Below, piece after piece: positions 1-7,855 of a DNA stretch of 64,000 bases. The first letter of the stretch is position 1. Each line of letters starts with the position of its first letter. The notes under the pieces were generated by a model, which was not told the origin of the DNA, made no database searches, and was given only the letters and a program-made list of their open reading frames with translations. Both the position numbers and the translations under genes were made by a program. Origin of the DNA: CAVSJO01 sp963728445 (GTDB lineage: Bacteria > Gemmatimonadota > Gemmatimonadetes > Longimicrobiales > RSA9); contig CAVSJO010000004.1 of assembly GCA_963728445.1 (NCBI GenBank), forward strand, positions 434,001 to 498,000, read 5' to 3'.

Positions 1-334
1 CGGGCGAGACGGGCAGCCGGCGATCCGCGCGTCCGACGCTGGCCCCGATCACGAACGCGCCGCGCCCCGAGGGCGCGGCGGCGGACGTGTCGAGAGCGTC
101 GATGCGCGCCAGCGGCGGTGCCCCGGATCGGAGCTCGGCGATGAAGCGGTCGAGGGACGTCGCCTCCCCCTCGATTTCGATGCGTACCTCTCCGGACTCG
201 TTGCGCACCTCGCCCGCCAGCCCGTGGCGGAGCGCCAGACGGTGCACGAAGGGGCGGAATCCCACCCCCTGGACGACGCCGCGCACGTGGAGCACGCGGG
301 CGGCGCGGCCGACGGCCGGGGCGGCGGTGCTCAC
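1..334 (-). CDS. hypF: HypF carbamoyltransferase, N-terminal part (runs off the window)
   Basis: HypF makes the cyanide ligands of the [NiFe] centre from carbamoyl phosphate. Only about 111 residues are in the window. They form the N-terminal acylphosphatase-like domain, with the hallmark VQGVGFRPFVHRLA near residue 20 and the following NESGEV segment. The start is a GTG whose last two bases belong to the hypB stop (GTGA overlap), so translation is coupled. The rest of the protein, and probably hypCDE, should lie to the left. The identification rests on the motif and the position behind hypA and hypB. Confidence 0.9.
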   Translation of the reverse strand, partial: MSTAAPAVGRAARVLHVRGVVQGVGFRPFVHRLALRHGLAGEVRNESGEVRIEIEGEATSLDRFIAELRSGAPPLARIDALDTSAAAPSGRGAFVIGASVGRADRRLPVSP

Positions 335-1005
335 GAAGCGAGCGCTCCCTTCCGCAGCCGCGAGCGCAGGAAGCGATACCAGTCTTCCAGCCCCTCGCCC
401 GTGCGCGCGGAGGTGAAGAAGAACTCCAGGTCCGGGTTCACGCGCTTCGCAATGGCGACGGCGCGGTCGACGTCGAAGTCGACGTACGGCAGGAGGTCGG
501 TCTTGTTGATGACCACCCAGCGCGCCTCCCGGAACATTTTCGGGTACTTCTCCGGCTTGTCCACGCCCTCGGTGGTCGAGAAGATGACGACCTTCGCCTC
601 CTCGCCCAGGTCCCAGCTCGCGGGGCAGACCAGATTGCCGACGTTCTCGATGAAGATCAGCTCGACCCGGTCGAGGTCGATGGCCTCGAGGGCCGACTGG
701 ACCTGGCGGGCGTCGAGGTGGCACGCGCCGCCGGTCACCACAGCCTGCACCAGGTCGTCGGTGTGGCGGGCGAGGCGCTCGGCGTCGTTGGCGGTCTGCA
801 CGTCGCCGGTGACCACGGCCATGGCGATCTCGCGGCCCAGGTCCGCCAGGGTGCGCTCCAGCAGCAGTGTCTTCCCCGCCCCGGGAGAGGAGACCAGGTT
901 CAGGGCGACGACGCCCTTCTCCGCCAGCAGCACGCGCACGCCGGTGGCGAGCTCGTTGTTGCGCTCCATGACGCGTTCGCGAACGTCAATCGTCCGGATC
1001 GCCAT
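331..1005 (-). CDS. hypB: Hydrogenase nickel incorporation GTPase HypB
   Basis: HypB is the GTPase that, with HypA, delivers nickel to the hydrogenase large subunit. The 224-residue product has a P-loop (SSPGAGKT), the metal-binding Cys-His pair in GGACHLDA, the ENVGNLVCP switch segment and an NKTD guanine-specificity motif. It has no His-rich nickel-storage stretch and no N-terminal CXXCGC motif, so it is the minimal form. The ATG at 1005 gives the normal HypB start (MAIRTIDV); longer upstream reading would overlap hypA almost completely. It overlaps hypA by 20 bases and hypF by 4. Confidence 0.95.
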   Translation of the reverse strand: MAIRTIDVRERVMERNNELATGVRVLLAEKGVVALNLVSSPGAGKTLLLERTLADLGREIAMAVVTGDVQTANDAERLARHTDDLVQAVVTGGACHLDARQVQSALEAIDLDRVELIFIENVGNLVCPASWDLGEEAKVVIFSTTEGVDKPEKYPKMFREARWVVINKTDLLPYVDFDVDRAVAIAKRVNPDLEFFFTSARTGEGLEDWYRFLRSRLRKGALAS

Positions 1006-1246
1006 CGTCGACCTCCAGGTGGTGGACCCGCAGCACGTCGCCGGCGAGGCGCGCGATCTGCGGCTTCGCCCGGCCGAACGGCGGGTTGGATAGCAGCGCC
1101 TCGAGACAGAACTCGAGGTTGTCGATCTCGATGCCTGCGTCGGTCCCGACCTCGAGGGCGACCTCGACGATGTCCGGCAGCCGCTCACGACCGACGTAGT
1201 CCTCCGCGATGCGGCACACCTCCAGGGCGATGCTCATCTCATGCAT
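986..1246 (-). CDS. hypA: HypA-like nickel metallochaperone lacking the zinc-finger domain
   Basis: The 86-residue product begins MHEMSIALEV, the diagnostic HypA start in which His2 binds nickel, and ends in a recognisable HypA C-terminus (LRVHHLEVDD). Family members are about 110-120 residues and carry two CXXC pairs that bind structural zinc. Here that insert is missing: FCLEALLSNPPFGRAKP runs directly into the last strand, and the only cysteines are two single ones in the N-terminal half. The reading frame is intact and sits tightly between the protease and hypB, so this looks like a domain loss, not decay. Whether it still docks HypB is unknown. Confidence 0.85.
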   Translation of the reverse strand: MHEMSIALEVCRIAEDYVGRERLPDIVEVALEVGTDAGIEIDNLEFCLEALLSNPPFGRAKPQIARLAGDVLRVHHLEVDDGDPDD

Positions 1247-1736
1247 GGCTCGGCACCGCCCGCCGGACCGGGTGCCCCCACGACTGCAGCCGCTGGACGA
1301 CGGCGTCGACGACGACTCCGAGACGCTCCTCGAGGAGCGGGCTCAGGGACGTTCGCAGCTCGACGCTGTCCGGCTGCATTCCGATGGCGACCGTGTCCTG
1401 GGGCAGTGTGCCGCGCAGCTCCGCGACGGCCAGCACGTCCTTGAGGTCGACCTGGTGGGGGGAGATCTTCAGCTCGAAGTAGACGGGCAGCTCGGCCCGC
1501 TCGATGATCAGCAGAGTGCCCGGAGGCGCCGCGCGGTTGATGGCGTCGATGAAGATCGCCCGCTCGGCGTCCTCCAGGCTGGGAAGCAGGTTCATGCCCC
1601 ACGTGCCGCCGTCGAGGAGCTCCACGTCGGGCCCGAACTCGAACCCGTCCCGGAGCGCCTCGAGGGCGGCCAGGCCGAGGCCGTCGTCGCCCATGAGCGG
1701 ACTGCCCACACCGATGACGACGGTCCCGGCCTTCAT
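1239..1736 (-). CDS. Hydrogenase maturation endopeptidase (HyaD/HybD family)
   Basis: This protease cuts the C-terminal extension off the hydrogenase large subunit after nickel insertion. The 165-residue product has the family N-terminus (VVIGVGSPLMGDDGLG, with Ser where Asn is usual), the central Asp (FIDAIN) and a downstream His in SPHQVDLKDVL. Together these match the nickel-sensing acidic/His triad of HybD. It starts one base after the cytochrome b stop and overlaps hypA by 8 bases. Its likely substrate is the adjacent large subunit, which carries a 15-residue extension. Confidence 0.93.
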   Translation of the reverse strand: MKAGTVVIGVGSPLMGDDGLGLAALEALRDGFEFGPDVELLDGGTWGMNLLPSLEDAERAIFIDAINRAAPPGTLLIIERAELPVYFELKISPHQVDLKDVLAVAELRGTLPQDTVAIGMQPDSVELRTSLSPLLEERLGVVVDAVVQRLQSWGHPVRRAVPSHA

Positions 1737-1737
1737 G

Positions 1738-2466
1738 CTACTCGTCCTCGTAGTGGTGGTCCGCCTTCACGAAGCGGCCGCCGCTGAAGATCGAGGACAT
1801 GGTGCCTTCCTGCTCCATGACGTCCGAGCGCAGCGCCAGATAGACGTGGAGCGGGATGAAGATGAGGAAGGCCCAGGTGACGATGTGGTGGACGAACCGC
1901 ACGTCCTGGTTTCCGCCGAGCAGCGGGACGACCCAGTGGAAGAGGTGGTAGAAGACGCTGTCGCGGTTGTAGAGCCCGTACAGCGCGAACCCCGTCGTCG
2001 CCTGGATCGCCGCCAGCAGGTACACGCCCGTGTACGAGAACTGCTGCAGCGGGTGGTGTCCCAGGTAGTGCGGCGCCTTCTCGGGCCGGATCATCAGGTA
2101 GTACTTGATCATCCGCCCGAGGTTGACGATGTCCTTCTTCTTCACCGGGAAGAGCGCGCTCCAGCGCTCGAACCGGTTCCCGGCGAAGAGCCAGTAGATC
2201 CGTACGATGGCCGTCATGACCAGGACCCCCGCCGCCGTGAAGTGGACGAACCGCATCCACCCCATGACGTAGGCGGTGGCCGTGCCCGTCGTGGTCATGA
2301 AGTACGGCCTGCCGATGTAGAAGCCGGTGATGGTCAGTACGACGATGCTGACGGCCGCCGTCCAGTGCATGGCCCGGATCGGCCACTGCCACAGGTACAC
2401 CCAGCGGTAGGCGGGGGCGGCGGCCGCCGCCCCCTTCTCCATCACGGCCGTCGGGTGCGTGGTCAT
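1738..2466 (-). CDS. Ni/Fe-hydrogenase b-type cytochrome subunit (HyaC-like)
   Basis: This is an integral membrane diheme cytochrome b that anchors the hydrogenase and passes electrons from H2 to the quinone pool. The 242-residue product has at least four hydrophobic helices. Histidines suited to b-heme ligation occur in RAMHWTAAV, RFVHFTAAG, and the VHHIVTW...PLHVYLALRSDV helix typical of the family. The start overlaps the large-subunit stop (ATGA). The gene order small-large-cytochrome b is that of group 1 uptake hydrogenases. Confidence 0.93.
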   Translation of the reverse strand: MTTHPTAVMEKGAAAAAPAYRWVYLWQWPIRAMHWTAAVSIVVLTITGFYIGRPYFMTTTGTATAYVMGWMRFVHFTAAGVLVMTAIVRIYWLFAGNRFERWSALFPVKKKDIVNLGRMIKYYLMIRPEKAPHYLGHHPLQQFSYTGVYLLAAIQATTGFALYGLYNRDSVFYHLFHWVVPLLGGNQDVRFVHHIVTWAFLIFIPLHVYLALRSDVMEQEGTMSSIFSGGRFVKADHHYEDE

Positions 2467-4181
2467 TGCACCCTCACCTGCGTGATCTGCCGGCCCGTCG
2501 CATCCAGGACGTGGACGCCGCAGGCCATGCAGGGGTCGAAGGAGTGGATCGTCCGCAGGATCTCGAGCGGCCGCTCCGGGTCGACCAGCGGGTGGTTGTC
2601 CATCAGCGCGGCCTCGTACGGGCCCGGCTGCCCCTGCCCGTCACGCGGCGAGCAGTTCCAGGTGCTCGGGACCACGGCCTGGTAGCGGGAGATCCGACCG
2701 TCCTCGATCTGGACCCAGTGCCCGAGGGCGCCCCGGGGTGCATCGAGATAGCCGTAACCCTGCGCCTTCGCGGGCCACGTCGAGGGATCCCAGTTCACGG
2801 CCGTGAACGTGGCCGTGTCCCCGCTGCGGATGCGCGTCACGAGGTCGTTGTACCAGTCCTCCATCTTGCGGGCGATGAGCACCGTCTCGATGCCGCGCGC
2901 CGCCGTGCGGCCCAGCGTGGAGAGCAGCGCCTGGGGTCCGACGCCGAGCTTCCCGAGGGCCTCGCCTCCGACTTCGCGGACGCCCTCGTGACCCGACACG
3001 TAGGCCACCAGGATGCGGGCCAGCGGCCCGACCTCCATGGGCATCCCGTCGTAGCGAGGGGCCTTCATCCAGGTGTACTTCTCCTGGTCCTGGAGGTACG
3101 TCCACGGCGCCTGCGGACCCGTGTACTTCGGGATCGTCTCGCCCTCGTACGGGTGCAGCCCCACGTCGTCCCCGCCGGGGTACTCGTACCAGGAGCTCGT
3201 GATGTACTCCTTCACCTTCTCCTGGTCGTACGGCAGCACCTGCGTGAGGTCGTTGTTGAGGATGATGCCGCGCGGGAAGTACAGCGACGACGGATCGTTC
3301 ACGTCCGTCGGGAATTCGCCAACCGCCAGGTAGTTCGGCGTGCCGCCGCCGATCGCCGCCCACTCCTTGTAGAAGCCCGCGATCGCCAGCAGGTCCGGCC
3401 AGTACACCTCCTCGACGAACCGGCGCGCCCGCGTGATGAGGTCGTGGACCTCGCTCAGGCTCGCGGCGTTGATCGTGCCCGTGTCGTCGAGGTTGATCGC
3501 CGACGCCATCCCGCCCACGAGGAAGTTCGGGTGCGGGTTCTTGCCCCCGAAGATCGTGTGCAGCCGGATCACGTCCCGCTGCCAGTCCAGCGCCTCCAGG
3601 TAGTGGGCCACGCCCAGCAGGTTCACCTCCGGCGGCAGCTTGTACGCCGGATGACCCCAGTACCCGTTCGTGAAGATGCCCAGCTGCCCGGACTGCACGA
3701 ACTTCGCGACGCGGTCCTGCACTTCCTTGAAGTACGTCGGCGAGTTGTTCGGCCACGGCGAGATGGACTTCGCGATCGCCGCCGTCTGCGCCGGGTCCGC
3801 CTTGAGCGCGCTCACCACGTCCACCCAGTCCAGCGCGTGCAGGTGGTAGAAGTGGATCACGTGGTCCTGGATGTACTGCATGCCGTGCACGAGGTTGCGG
3901 ATCGTGTTCGCGTTCGCCGGGATCTTGATCCCCAGCGCGTCCTCGACCGCCCGGCACGACGCCACCGCGTGCACCACCGTGCACACCCCGCAGATGCGCT
4001 GCGTGTACGCCCACGCGTCCCGGGGATCGCGGCCGTTCATGATCAGCTCGATCCCCCGGAACTGCGTCGACGACGCCCACGCCTCCGCGATCTTTCCATT
4101 CTCCGCCTGCACTTCGATGCGGAGATGACCCTCGATCCGTGTGATCGGGTCGACGACGACCTTAGTTCGCGCCATTGTCAT
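2463..4181 (-). CDS. [NiFe] hydrogenase large (catalytic) subunit, group 1 type
   Basis: The 572-residue product holds the NiFe(CN)2CO site. The N-terminal ligand pair is in RICGVC (Cys64, Cys67) and the C-terminal pair in DPCMACGVH (Cys551, Cys554). His557 is the expected cleavage site, leaving a 15-residue extension for the downstream protease. RIEGHL near residue 16 is also typical. The first ATG lies 20 bases inside the end of the small-subunit gene; the second Met two codons on is an alternative start. The sequence alone fixes group 1 but not the subgroup. Confidence 0.96.
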   Translation of the reverse strand: MTMARTKVVVDPITRIEGHLRIEVQAENGKIAEAWASSTQFRGIELIMNGRDPRDAWAYTQRICGVCTVVHAVASCRAVEDALGIKIPANANTIRNLVHGMQYIQDHVIHFYHLHALDWVDVVSALKADPAQTAAIAKSISPWPNNSPTYFKEVQDRVAKFVQSGQLGIFTNGYWGHPAYKLPPEVNLLGVAHYLEALDWQRDVIRLHTIFGGKNPHPNFLVGGMASAINLDDTGTINAASLSEVHDLITRARRFVEEVYWPDLLAIAGFYKEWAAIGGGTPNYLAVGEFPTDVNDPSSLYFPRGIILNNDLTQVLPYDQEKVKEYITSSWYEYPGGDDVGLHPYEGETIPKYTGPQAPWTYLQDQEKYTWMKAPRYDGMPMEVGPLARILVAYVSGHEGVREVGGEALGKLGVGPQALLSTLGRTAARGIETVLIARKMEDWYNDLVTRIRSGDTATFTAVNWDPSTWPAKAQGYGYLDAPRGALGHWVQIEDGRISRYQAVVPSTWNCSPRDGQGQPGPYEAALMDNHPLVDPERPLEILRTIHSFDPCMACGVHVLDATGRQITQVRVQ

Positions 4182-5319
4182 CCTCCTCCGGCGTCGCCGG
4201 CTGATTCATCACGGGAAGCTCACCCTTGCGTCCCTCCCGGATCCGGTGCACGCCCGTCGCCGCCGCATGCGCCACCACGCCGGCGGTCGCGCCGACGGCC
4301 AGCGCCGCGCCGATCGTGTCGGCCGTGCTCTCGATCCCGAAGCCCGCCACGTTCGGCAACCGGTTGTAGAAGGGAGCCATGGAGTCCCAGAAGCCGCGCT
4401 CGGTACAGCCGATGCACGGATGGCCCGCTCCGATGGGCCAGCTCGTCTTGCCGTTCCACATGAAGATCGGGCACGGCGAGAACGTCGCCGGGCCCTTGCA
4501 GCCGACCTTGTACAGGCACCAGGCCTGTCGGGCTGCGTCGTCATCGAACGTCTCGACGAACTGCCCCGCGTCGAAGTTCGCCCGCCGCGGACACTGGTCG
4601 TGGATCCGCGCGCCGTACGCGAACAGCGGACGCCCGTCCCCGTCCAGATCGGGAAGACGGTTGAAGGTGAGGTAGTGGACGAGCGTCGCCGTGATGACGT
4701 CGGCGATGGGAGGACAACCGGCCACGTTCACAACCGGCTTGTCCTTGATGACCTCCGACACGCCCACGGCGCCCGTCGGATTCGGCCGCGCCGCCTGGAC
4801 GCTGCCCCAGTGTGCGCACGCGCCCAGCGCCACGATCGCGGCAGCCCCTTCCGCCGCCTCCTTCAGGATCGTCTCGGCCGTGCGGCCCCCCACCGTCGTG
4901 TACATGCCGTTCTCCTTCAACGGCACGGAGCCCGTCACGACCAGGACGTACTTTCCGTAGTTGTCCTTCATGGCCGTCTGCAGTGCGTTCTCGGCGGCGC
5001 TTCCCGCCGCGGCCATCAGCGTGTGGCTGTAATCGAGGGAAATCAGGTCGAGGAGCAGGTCTCCGATCGTGGGGCTACTCGTCCGGAGCACGCTCTCCAC
5101 GCACCCCGTGCACTCCTGAAGCTGAATCCAGACGACGCTCGGACGCTTCAGCGTCTCCAGCGCCTTCACCACCTGCGGGGTCAGCGCCGACGCGATCCCG
5201 AGCACCGCGGCCATCTCGCCGCAGAATGCCAGGAAGTCACGTCGCGACACCCCCCGCTTTTCCAGATGCTCGCCTAGGGTCTCCCCTTCGGCCCAGGGAT
5301 GCGACGACGGCAGATACAC
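4162..5319 (-). CDS. [NiFe] hydrogenase small subunit with Tat signal
   Basis: This is the electron-transfer subunit. The 385-residue product has a twin-arginine signal (SRRDFLAF, Arg26-Arg27), so the heterodimer is exported. Proximal-cluster cysteines are Cys70, Cys73 (ECTGC), Cys168 (GACAHWG) and Cys202 (GCPP). The two extra cysteines of oxygen-tolerant group 1d enzymes are absent (Gly72 and Ser173 instead). Distal ligands are His240, Cys243, Cys268, Cys274; medial Cys283, Cys302, Cys305. A hydrophobic helix near residues 330-355 anchors the C-terminus. The start is GTG, four bases after a strong GGAAGGAG ribosome site. Confidence 0.96.
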   Translation of the reverse strand: MYLPSSHPWAEGETLGEHLEKRGVSRRDFLAFCGEMAAVLGIASALTPQVVKALETLKRPSVVWIQLQECTGCVESVLRTSSPTIGDLLLDLISLDYSHTLMAAAGSAAENALQTAMKDNYGKYVLVVTGSVPLKENGMYTTVGGRTAETILKEAAEGAAAIVALGACAHWGSVQAARPNPTGAVGVSEVIKDKPVVNVAGCPPIADVITATLVHYLTFNRLPDLDGDGRPLFAYGARIHDQCPRRANFDAGQFVETFDDDAARQAWCLYKVGCKGPATFSPCPIFMWNGKTSWPIGAGHPCIGCTERGFWDSMAPFYNRLPNVAGFGIESTADTIGAALAVGATAGVVAHAAATGVHRIREGRKGELPVMNQPATPEEDDNGAN

Positions 5320-5469
5320 GGGCTCCTTCCTTTCCGCGATTTCGCAATCGCCCAGAGTGGACGTCGCGCCCGGCGGCCGCTCCGTCGTCGGGGCCAGCAG
5401 GGGGGCGCTCGAGCCCTCCGCCGGCGGGGCGGCAGATCCTATATGTGACCCGAAGCTACAGACGCATAA

Positions 5470-5485
5470 CTGACCGAACAGTCAG
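5470..5485. promoter_or_regulatory. Near-palindrome upstream of the hydrogenase operon (candidate operator)
   Basis: CTGACCGAACAGTCAG pairs at six of eight positions around its centre. The TGACCG half-site resembles operators bound by TetR-type repressors, but none is encoded nearby. It lies about 150 bases upstream of the small-subunit start and about 30 bases upstream of a possible -10. Function is inferred from symmetry and position only. Confidence 0.3.
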
Positions 5486-5520
5486 GAAATGTTTGGGAGT
5501 TGGTGTCGGGAAACCCTTGA

Positions 5521-5646
5521 AGCCGCGGCCTGCGGCCGCGGGGCACCGCGCCGGGGGGCGCGGGGCACGGCGCCTTGGGCGCCGGGCACCGCCCTTCGGG
5601 CGGGGCACCGCCTGCGGCGGGGGTTCCGCGCCGCGGGGCGCGGCGC
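5521..5646. repeat. Modular GC-rich hairpin array
   Basis: Short perfect hairpins with loops such as TTCG or CTGCG (for example CGCCCTTCGGGCG and CCGCCTGCGGCGG) follow one another, separated by near-constant linkers GGGGCACC or GGGTTCC. The same module language recurs at 47575-47815 and, in inverted orientation, at 48242-48425. It sits downstream of the V-ATPase operon and could end or stabilise that transcript. Confidence 0.7.
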
Positions 5647-5745
5647 GGGGGACGGCGGGGGGCGGCGGGGGGGCGGCGGGGGACGGCGGGGGACGGCGGG
5701 GGACGACGGGGCGGGCGGGGCGGGCGGGGCGGGCGGGGACACGGC
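5640..5745 (+). repeat. G-rich tandem tract (GACGGCGGGG and GGGCGGGGC units)
   Basis: The plus strand carries more than ten runs of four or more G, first as repeats of GGGGGACGGC and then as GGGCGGGGC repeats. Such spacing permits G-quadruplex formation on the plus strand. It starts immediately beyond the end of the V-ATPase subunit D gene. Confidence 0.7.
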
Positions 5746-5758
5746 TCGCTTGGGCGGG

Positions 5759-6379
5759 TCAGTCCAGGAAGTGTTTGAGGCGGAGGTGCTCTTCGCGCTC
5801 GCGCTGGTCGAGGGAGGCCTCGATGCGGCGGATCTGGGCCAGGAGGTCGGGGGCGAGGCGCTGTTCGAGGGCGTGGACCTGTCGGGACGTCCGGGACAGG
5901 GCTTCGCCCAGGCGGCGGAGCAGCATCTCCCGGGGCGCGGCGCTGATGAGCAGATCGGCCAGGGCCTCGAAACGGCGGGCGGCGTCGAGGGTCGCGGATC
6001 CGGCCATTCCGGGCGTGGTCGCCCGGGTCTCGAGGGACCTCTGCACGGGCGGTGCGCCGGTGATCTCGGCGACGGGAACACCCCAGATCTGGACCGTCCG
6101 CACCGTGAGCGGGATCTCGCGATCGGGCCAGCCGGTCGCACGCACGCCGGCGCGGCCGGAGTCGGCCAGGGCTCCGAGGAGTGCTGCGTAGGAGGCGCGC
6201 GCCTCCTCGTCGATGAGGGAACGTGCGTCGATGGCCGGGCGGGCCAGGCGGAAGAGCTCTTTCACGAGCGCCTCGCGCTTGCGCCGGAGCAGGTCCCTGC
6301 CCTTCTCCACCCGCTCCAGACGGCGGCGGGCGCTGAGCAGCCCCATGCGGGTGGGGGGAAATCGGCCTGCGCGGCTCAT
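5759..6379 (-). CDS. atpD: A/V-type ATPase subunit D (central stalk)
   Basis: Subunit D is the coiled-coil rotor shaft inside the A3B3 head. The 206-residue product starts with the family signature PPTRMGLLSARRRLERVEKGRDLL and ends with a second long helix (QVHALEQRLAPDLLAQIRRIEASLDQRERE). The ATG at 6379 overlaps the subunit B stop (ATGA). It is the last gene of the ATPase operon; hairpins and a G-rich tract follow. Confidence 0.93.
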   Translation of the reverse strand: MSRAGRFPPTRMGLLSARRRLERVEKGRDLLRRKREALVKELFRLARPAIDARSLIDEEARASYAALLGALADSGRAGVRATGWPDREIPLTVRTVQIWGVPVAEITGAPPVQRSLETRATTPGMAGSATLDAARRFEALADLLISAAPREMLLRRLGEALSRTSRQVHALEQRLAPDLLAQIRRIEASLDQREREEHLRLKHFLD

Positions 6380-7855
6380 GGCGCCGACTCCGTGCCGTGC
6401 GCCGACTCCGTGCCGTGCGCCGACTCCGTGCCGGGCGCCGACTCCGCGCCGGGCGCCGACGCGGTCCGGCGCCGCTCCATCGTCCGGTCGGAGAGGCGAC
6501 CGAGGTCCTCGCGGGGCAGGTCGTCGAGGAGGCGCCAGCCGGTCTCGAAGGTCTCGGCGAGGCTGCGGCGTTCCCGGCCCTGGCCGATGAACTCGCCCTC
6601 GAAGCGATCGGCGAAGGCGAGGGCGCGGCGGTCGGCCTCGTGGAGACCGGCTTCGCCGAGGATCGCGGCGGTCATGCGAGCCTCGCGGCCGCGGGCGTAC
6701 GTCGCGTAGAGCTGATTCGCCCACTCCCGGTGTTCGGGCACGGTGCGGCCCTCGCCGATGGCGTGGCTCATGAGGCGGGACAGGGACGGAAGCACGTCGA
6801 TGGGCGGGAAGACGCCGGACCGGTGGAGGTCGCGCCCGAGGACGACCTGACCCTCGGTGATGTAGCCGGTGAGGTCGGGAATGGGGTGGGTGATGTCGTC
6901 GTCCGGCATCGTCAGCACGGGGATCTGCGTGACGGAGCCGGTACTTCCCTGCAGCATGCCGGCGCGCTCGAAGATGCTGGCCAGGTCGGTGTACATGTAG
7001 CCGGGGTAGCCCTGTCGGGCCGGGATCTCCTCACGCGCCGCGGCGATCTCCCGCAGCGCGTCGCAGTAGTGGAGGATGTCCGCCATGACGACCAGCACGC
7101 TGTAGCCGAGCTCGAACGCCAGGTACTCGGCCTGGGCAAGGGCAACGCGAGGGTGCCAGGAGGCGCTCCATCGTCGGGTCGCGGGTCTGGTTCAGATAGA
7201 GGATGCTGTGACCCAGGGCGCCGCTCCGCTCGAAGCGGTCGAGGAACGAGCGCGTCTCCCGCTCGGTGATGCCGAGGCCGACGAAGAGGACGGCGAAGTC
7301 CTCTCCGGCGGGCGCGCGGGCCCACTCGACGATGCTGGCGGCCAGCTCGAGGGCGGGGAGGCCGGGGCCGGAGAACACGGGCAGCTTCTGCCCGCGCACG
7401 AGGGTGTTGAGTCCGTCGATGGCGGAAATCCCGGTTTCGATGAAGTCGGCGGGCGGGATTCGGCGGACGGGGTTCATCGCGCCGCCGGACAGGGGCCGCA
7501 CGGCGTCGCCCACGGGCGCGGGCAGCCCGTCGAGGGGAGCGCCGGAGCCGTTCAGCGCGCGACCGAGGAGCTCGCGCCCGACGGCCGCGGTGGCGACGTC
7601 GCCCGACAGCGTCACGCGGGCGCGGGCCGGCGGCAGGCCCAGGGTCTCGTCCAGGATCTGTACGACGCTGGTGTCGGCAGCGGCCTCGATGACCTGCCCG
7701 CGGCGAAGCGGCTGCCCCGGTACCTGCACGCGAACCCACTCGCCGAGGGCGACGCCGGGCGTGCCCTCGAGGGAGAGGAGCGGGCCGGCGGCGCCCCGCG
7801 CGGACAGGAAAACGCGCTCGGGCCGGGTGCGGAAGTCGTTCCTGGCGGCGTTCAT
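6376..7855 (-). CDS. atpB: A/V-type ATPase subunit B, disrupted by a one-base frameshift
   Basis: Subunit B is the non-catalytic nucleotide-binding subunit of the A3B3 hexamer. The first part, from 7855, reads as a normal B subunit (PPADFIETGISAIDGLNTLVRGQKLPVFSG and NQTRDPTMERLLAP). At about 7150 the frame shifts. The next frame continues the family sequence (RVALAQAEYLAFELGYSVLVVMADILHYCDALREI) to 6376. Removing one base after the CCC codon restores a protein of about 492 residues. Both halves look conserved, so a sequencing or assembly indel is most likely; true inactivation or +1 frameshifting at CCC-U is possible. The C-terminus carries an odd repetitive tail. Confidence 0.85.
6381..6460 (-). 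repeat. 18-bp tandem repeat in the 3' end of the subunit B gene
   Basis: Four units of GCGCCGACTCCGTGCCGT (with one- or two-base variation) and a partial fifth lie head to tail, in frame. They encode repeats of the type GTESAH or GTESAP at the extreme C-terminus of subunit B. Since 18 bases is six codons, copy-number change would not break the frame. Confidence 0.9.

Larger units (their letters stand above)
5320..5758. other. Intergenic region between the V-ATPase and hydrogenase operons
   Basis: These 439 bases hold no credible gene. The part nearest the hydrogenase (5320-5520) is less GC-rich and should contain its promoter; a TATAGGAT-like -10 on the minus strand lies around 5430-5445, but I see no good -35 with it. 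Beyond it come a near-palindrome (5470-5485), a modular hairpin array (5521-5646) and a G-rich tract (5640-5745). Confidence 0.7.

Noticed and set aside
87..1093. Long plus-strand open frames over the hydrogenase accessory genes
   Set aside because: They are antisense shadows caused by high GC; the minus strand carries HypF, HypB, HypA and protease motifs.
4162..5319. Oxygen-tolerant group 1d hydrogenase
   Set aside because: The two supernumerary cysteines near the proximal cluster are Gly72 and Ser173.
5521..5646. Hairpin arrays considered as CRISPR
   Set aside because: There are no constant 25-40 base repeats with unique spacers; the units are short variable hairpins with constant 7-8 base linkers, and no cas genes are present.
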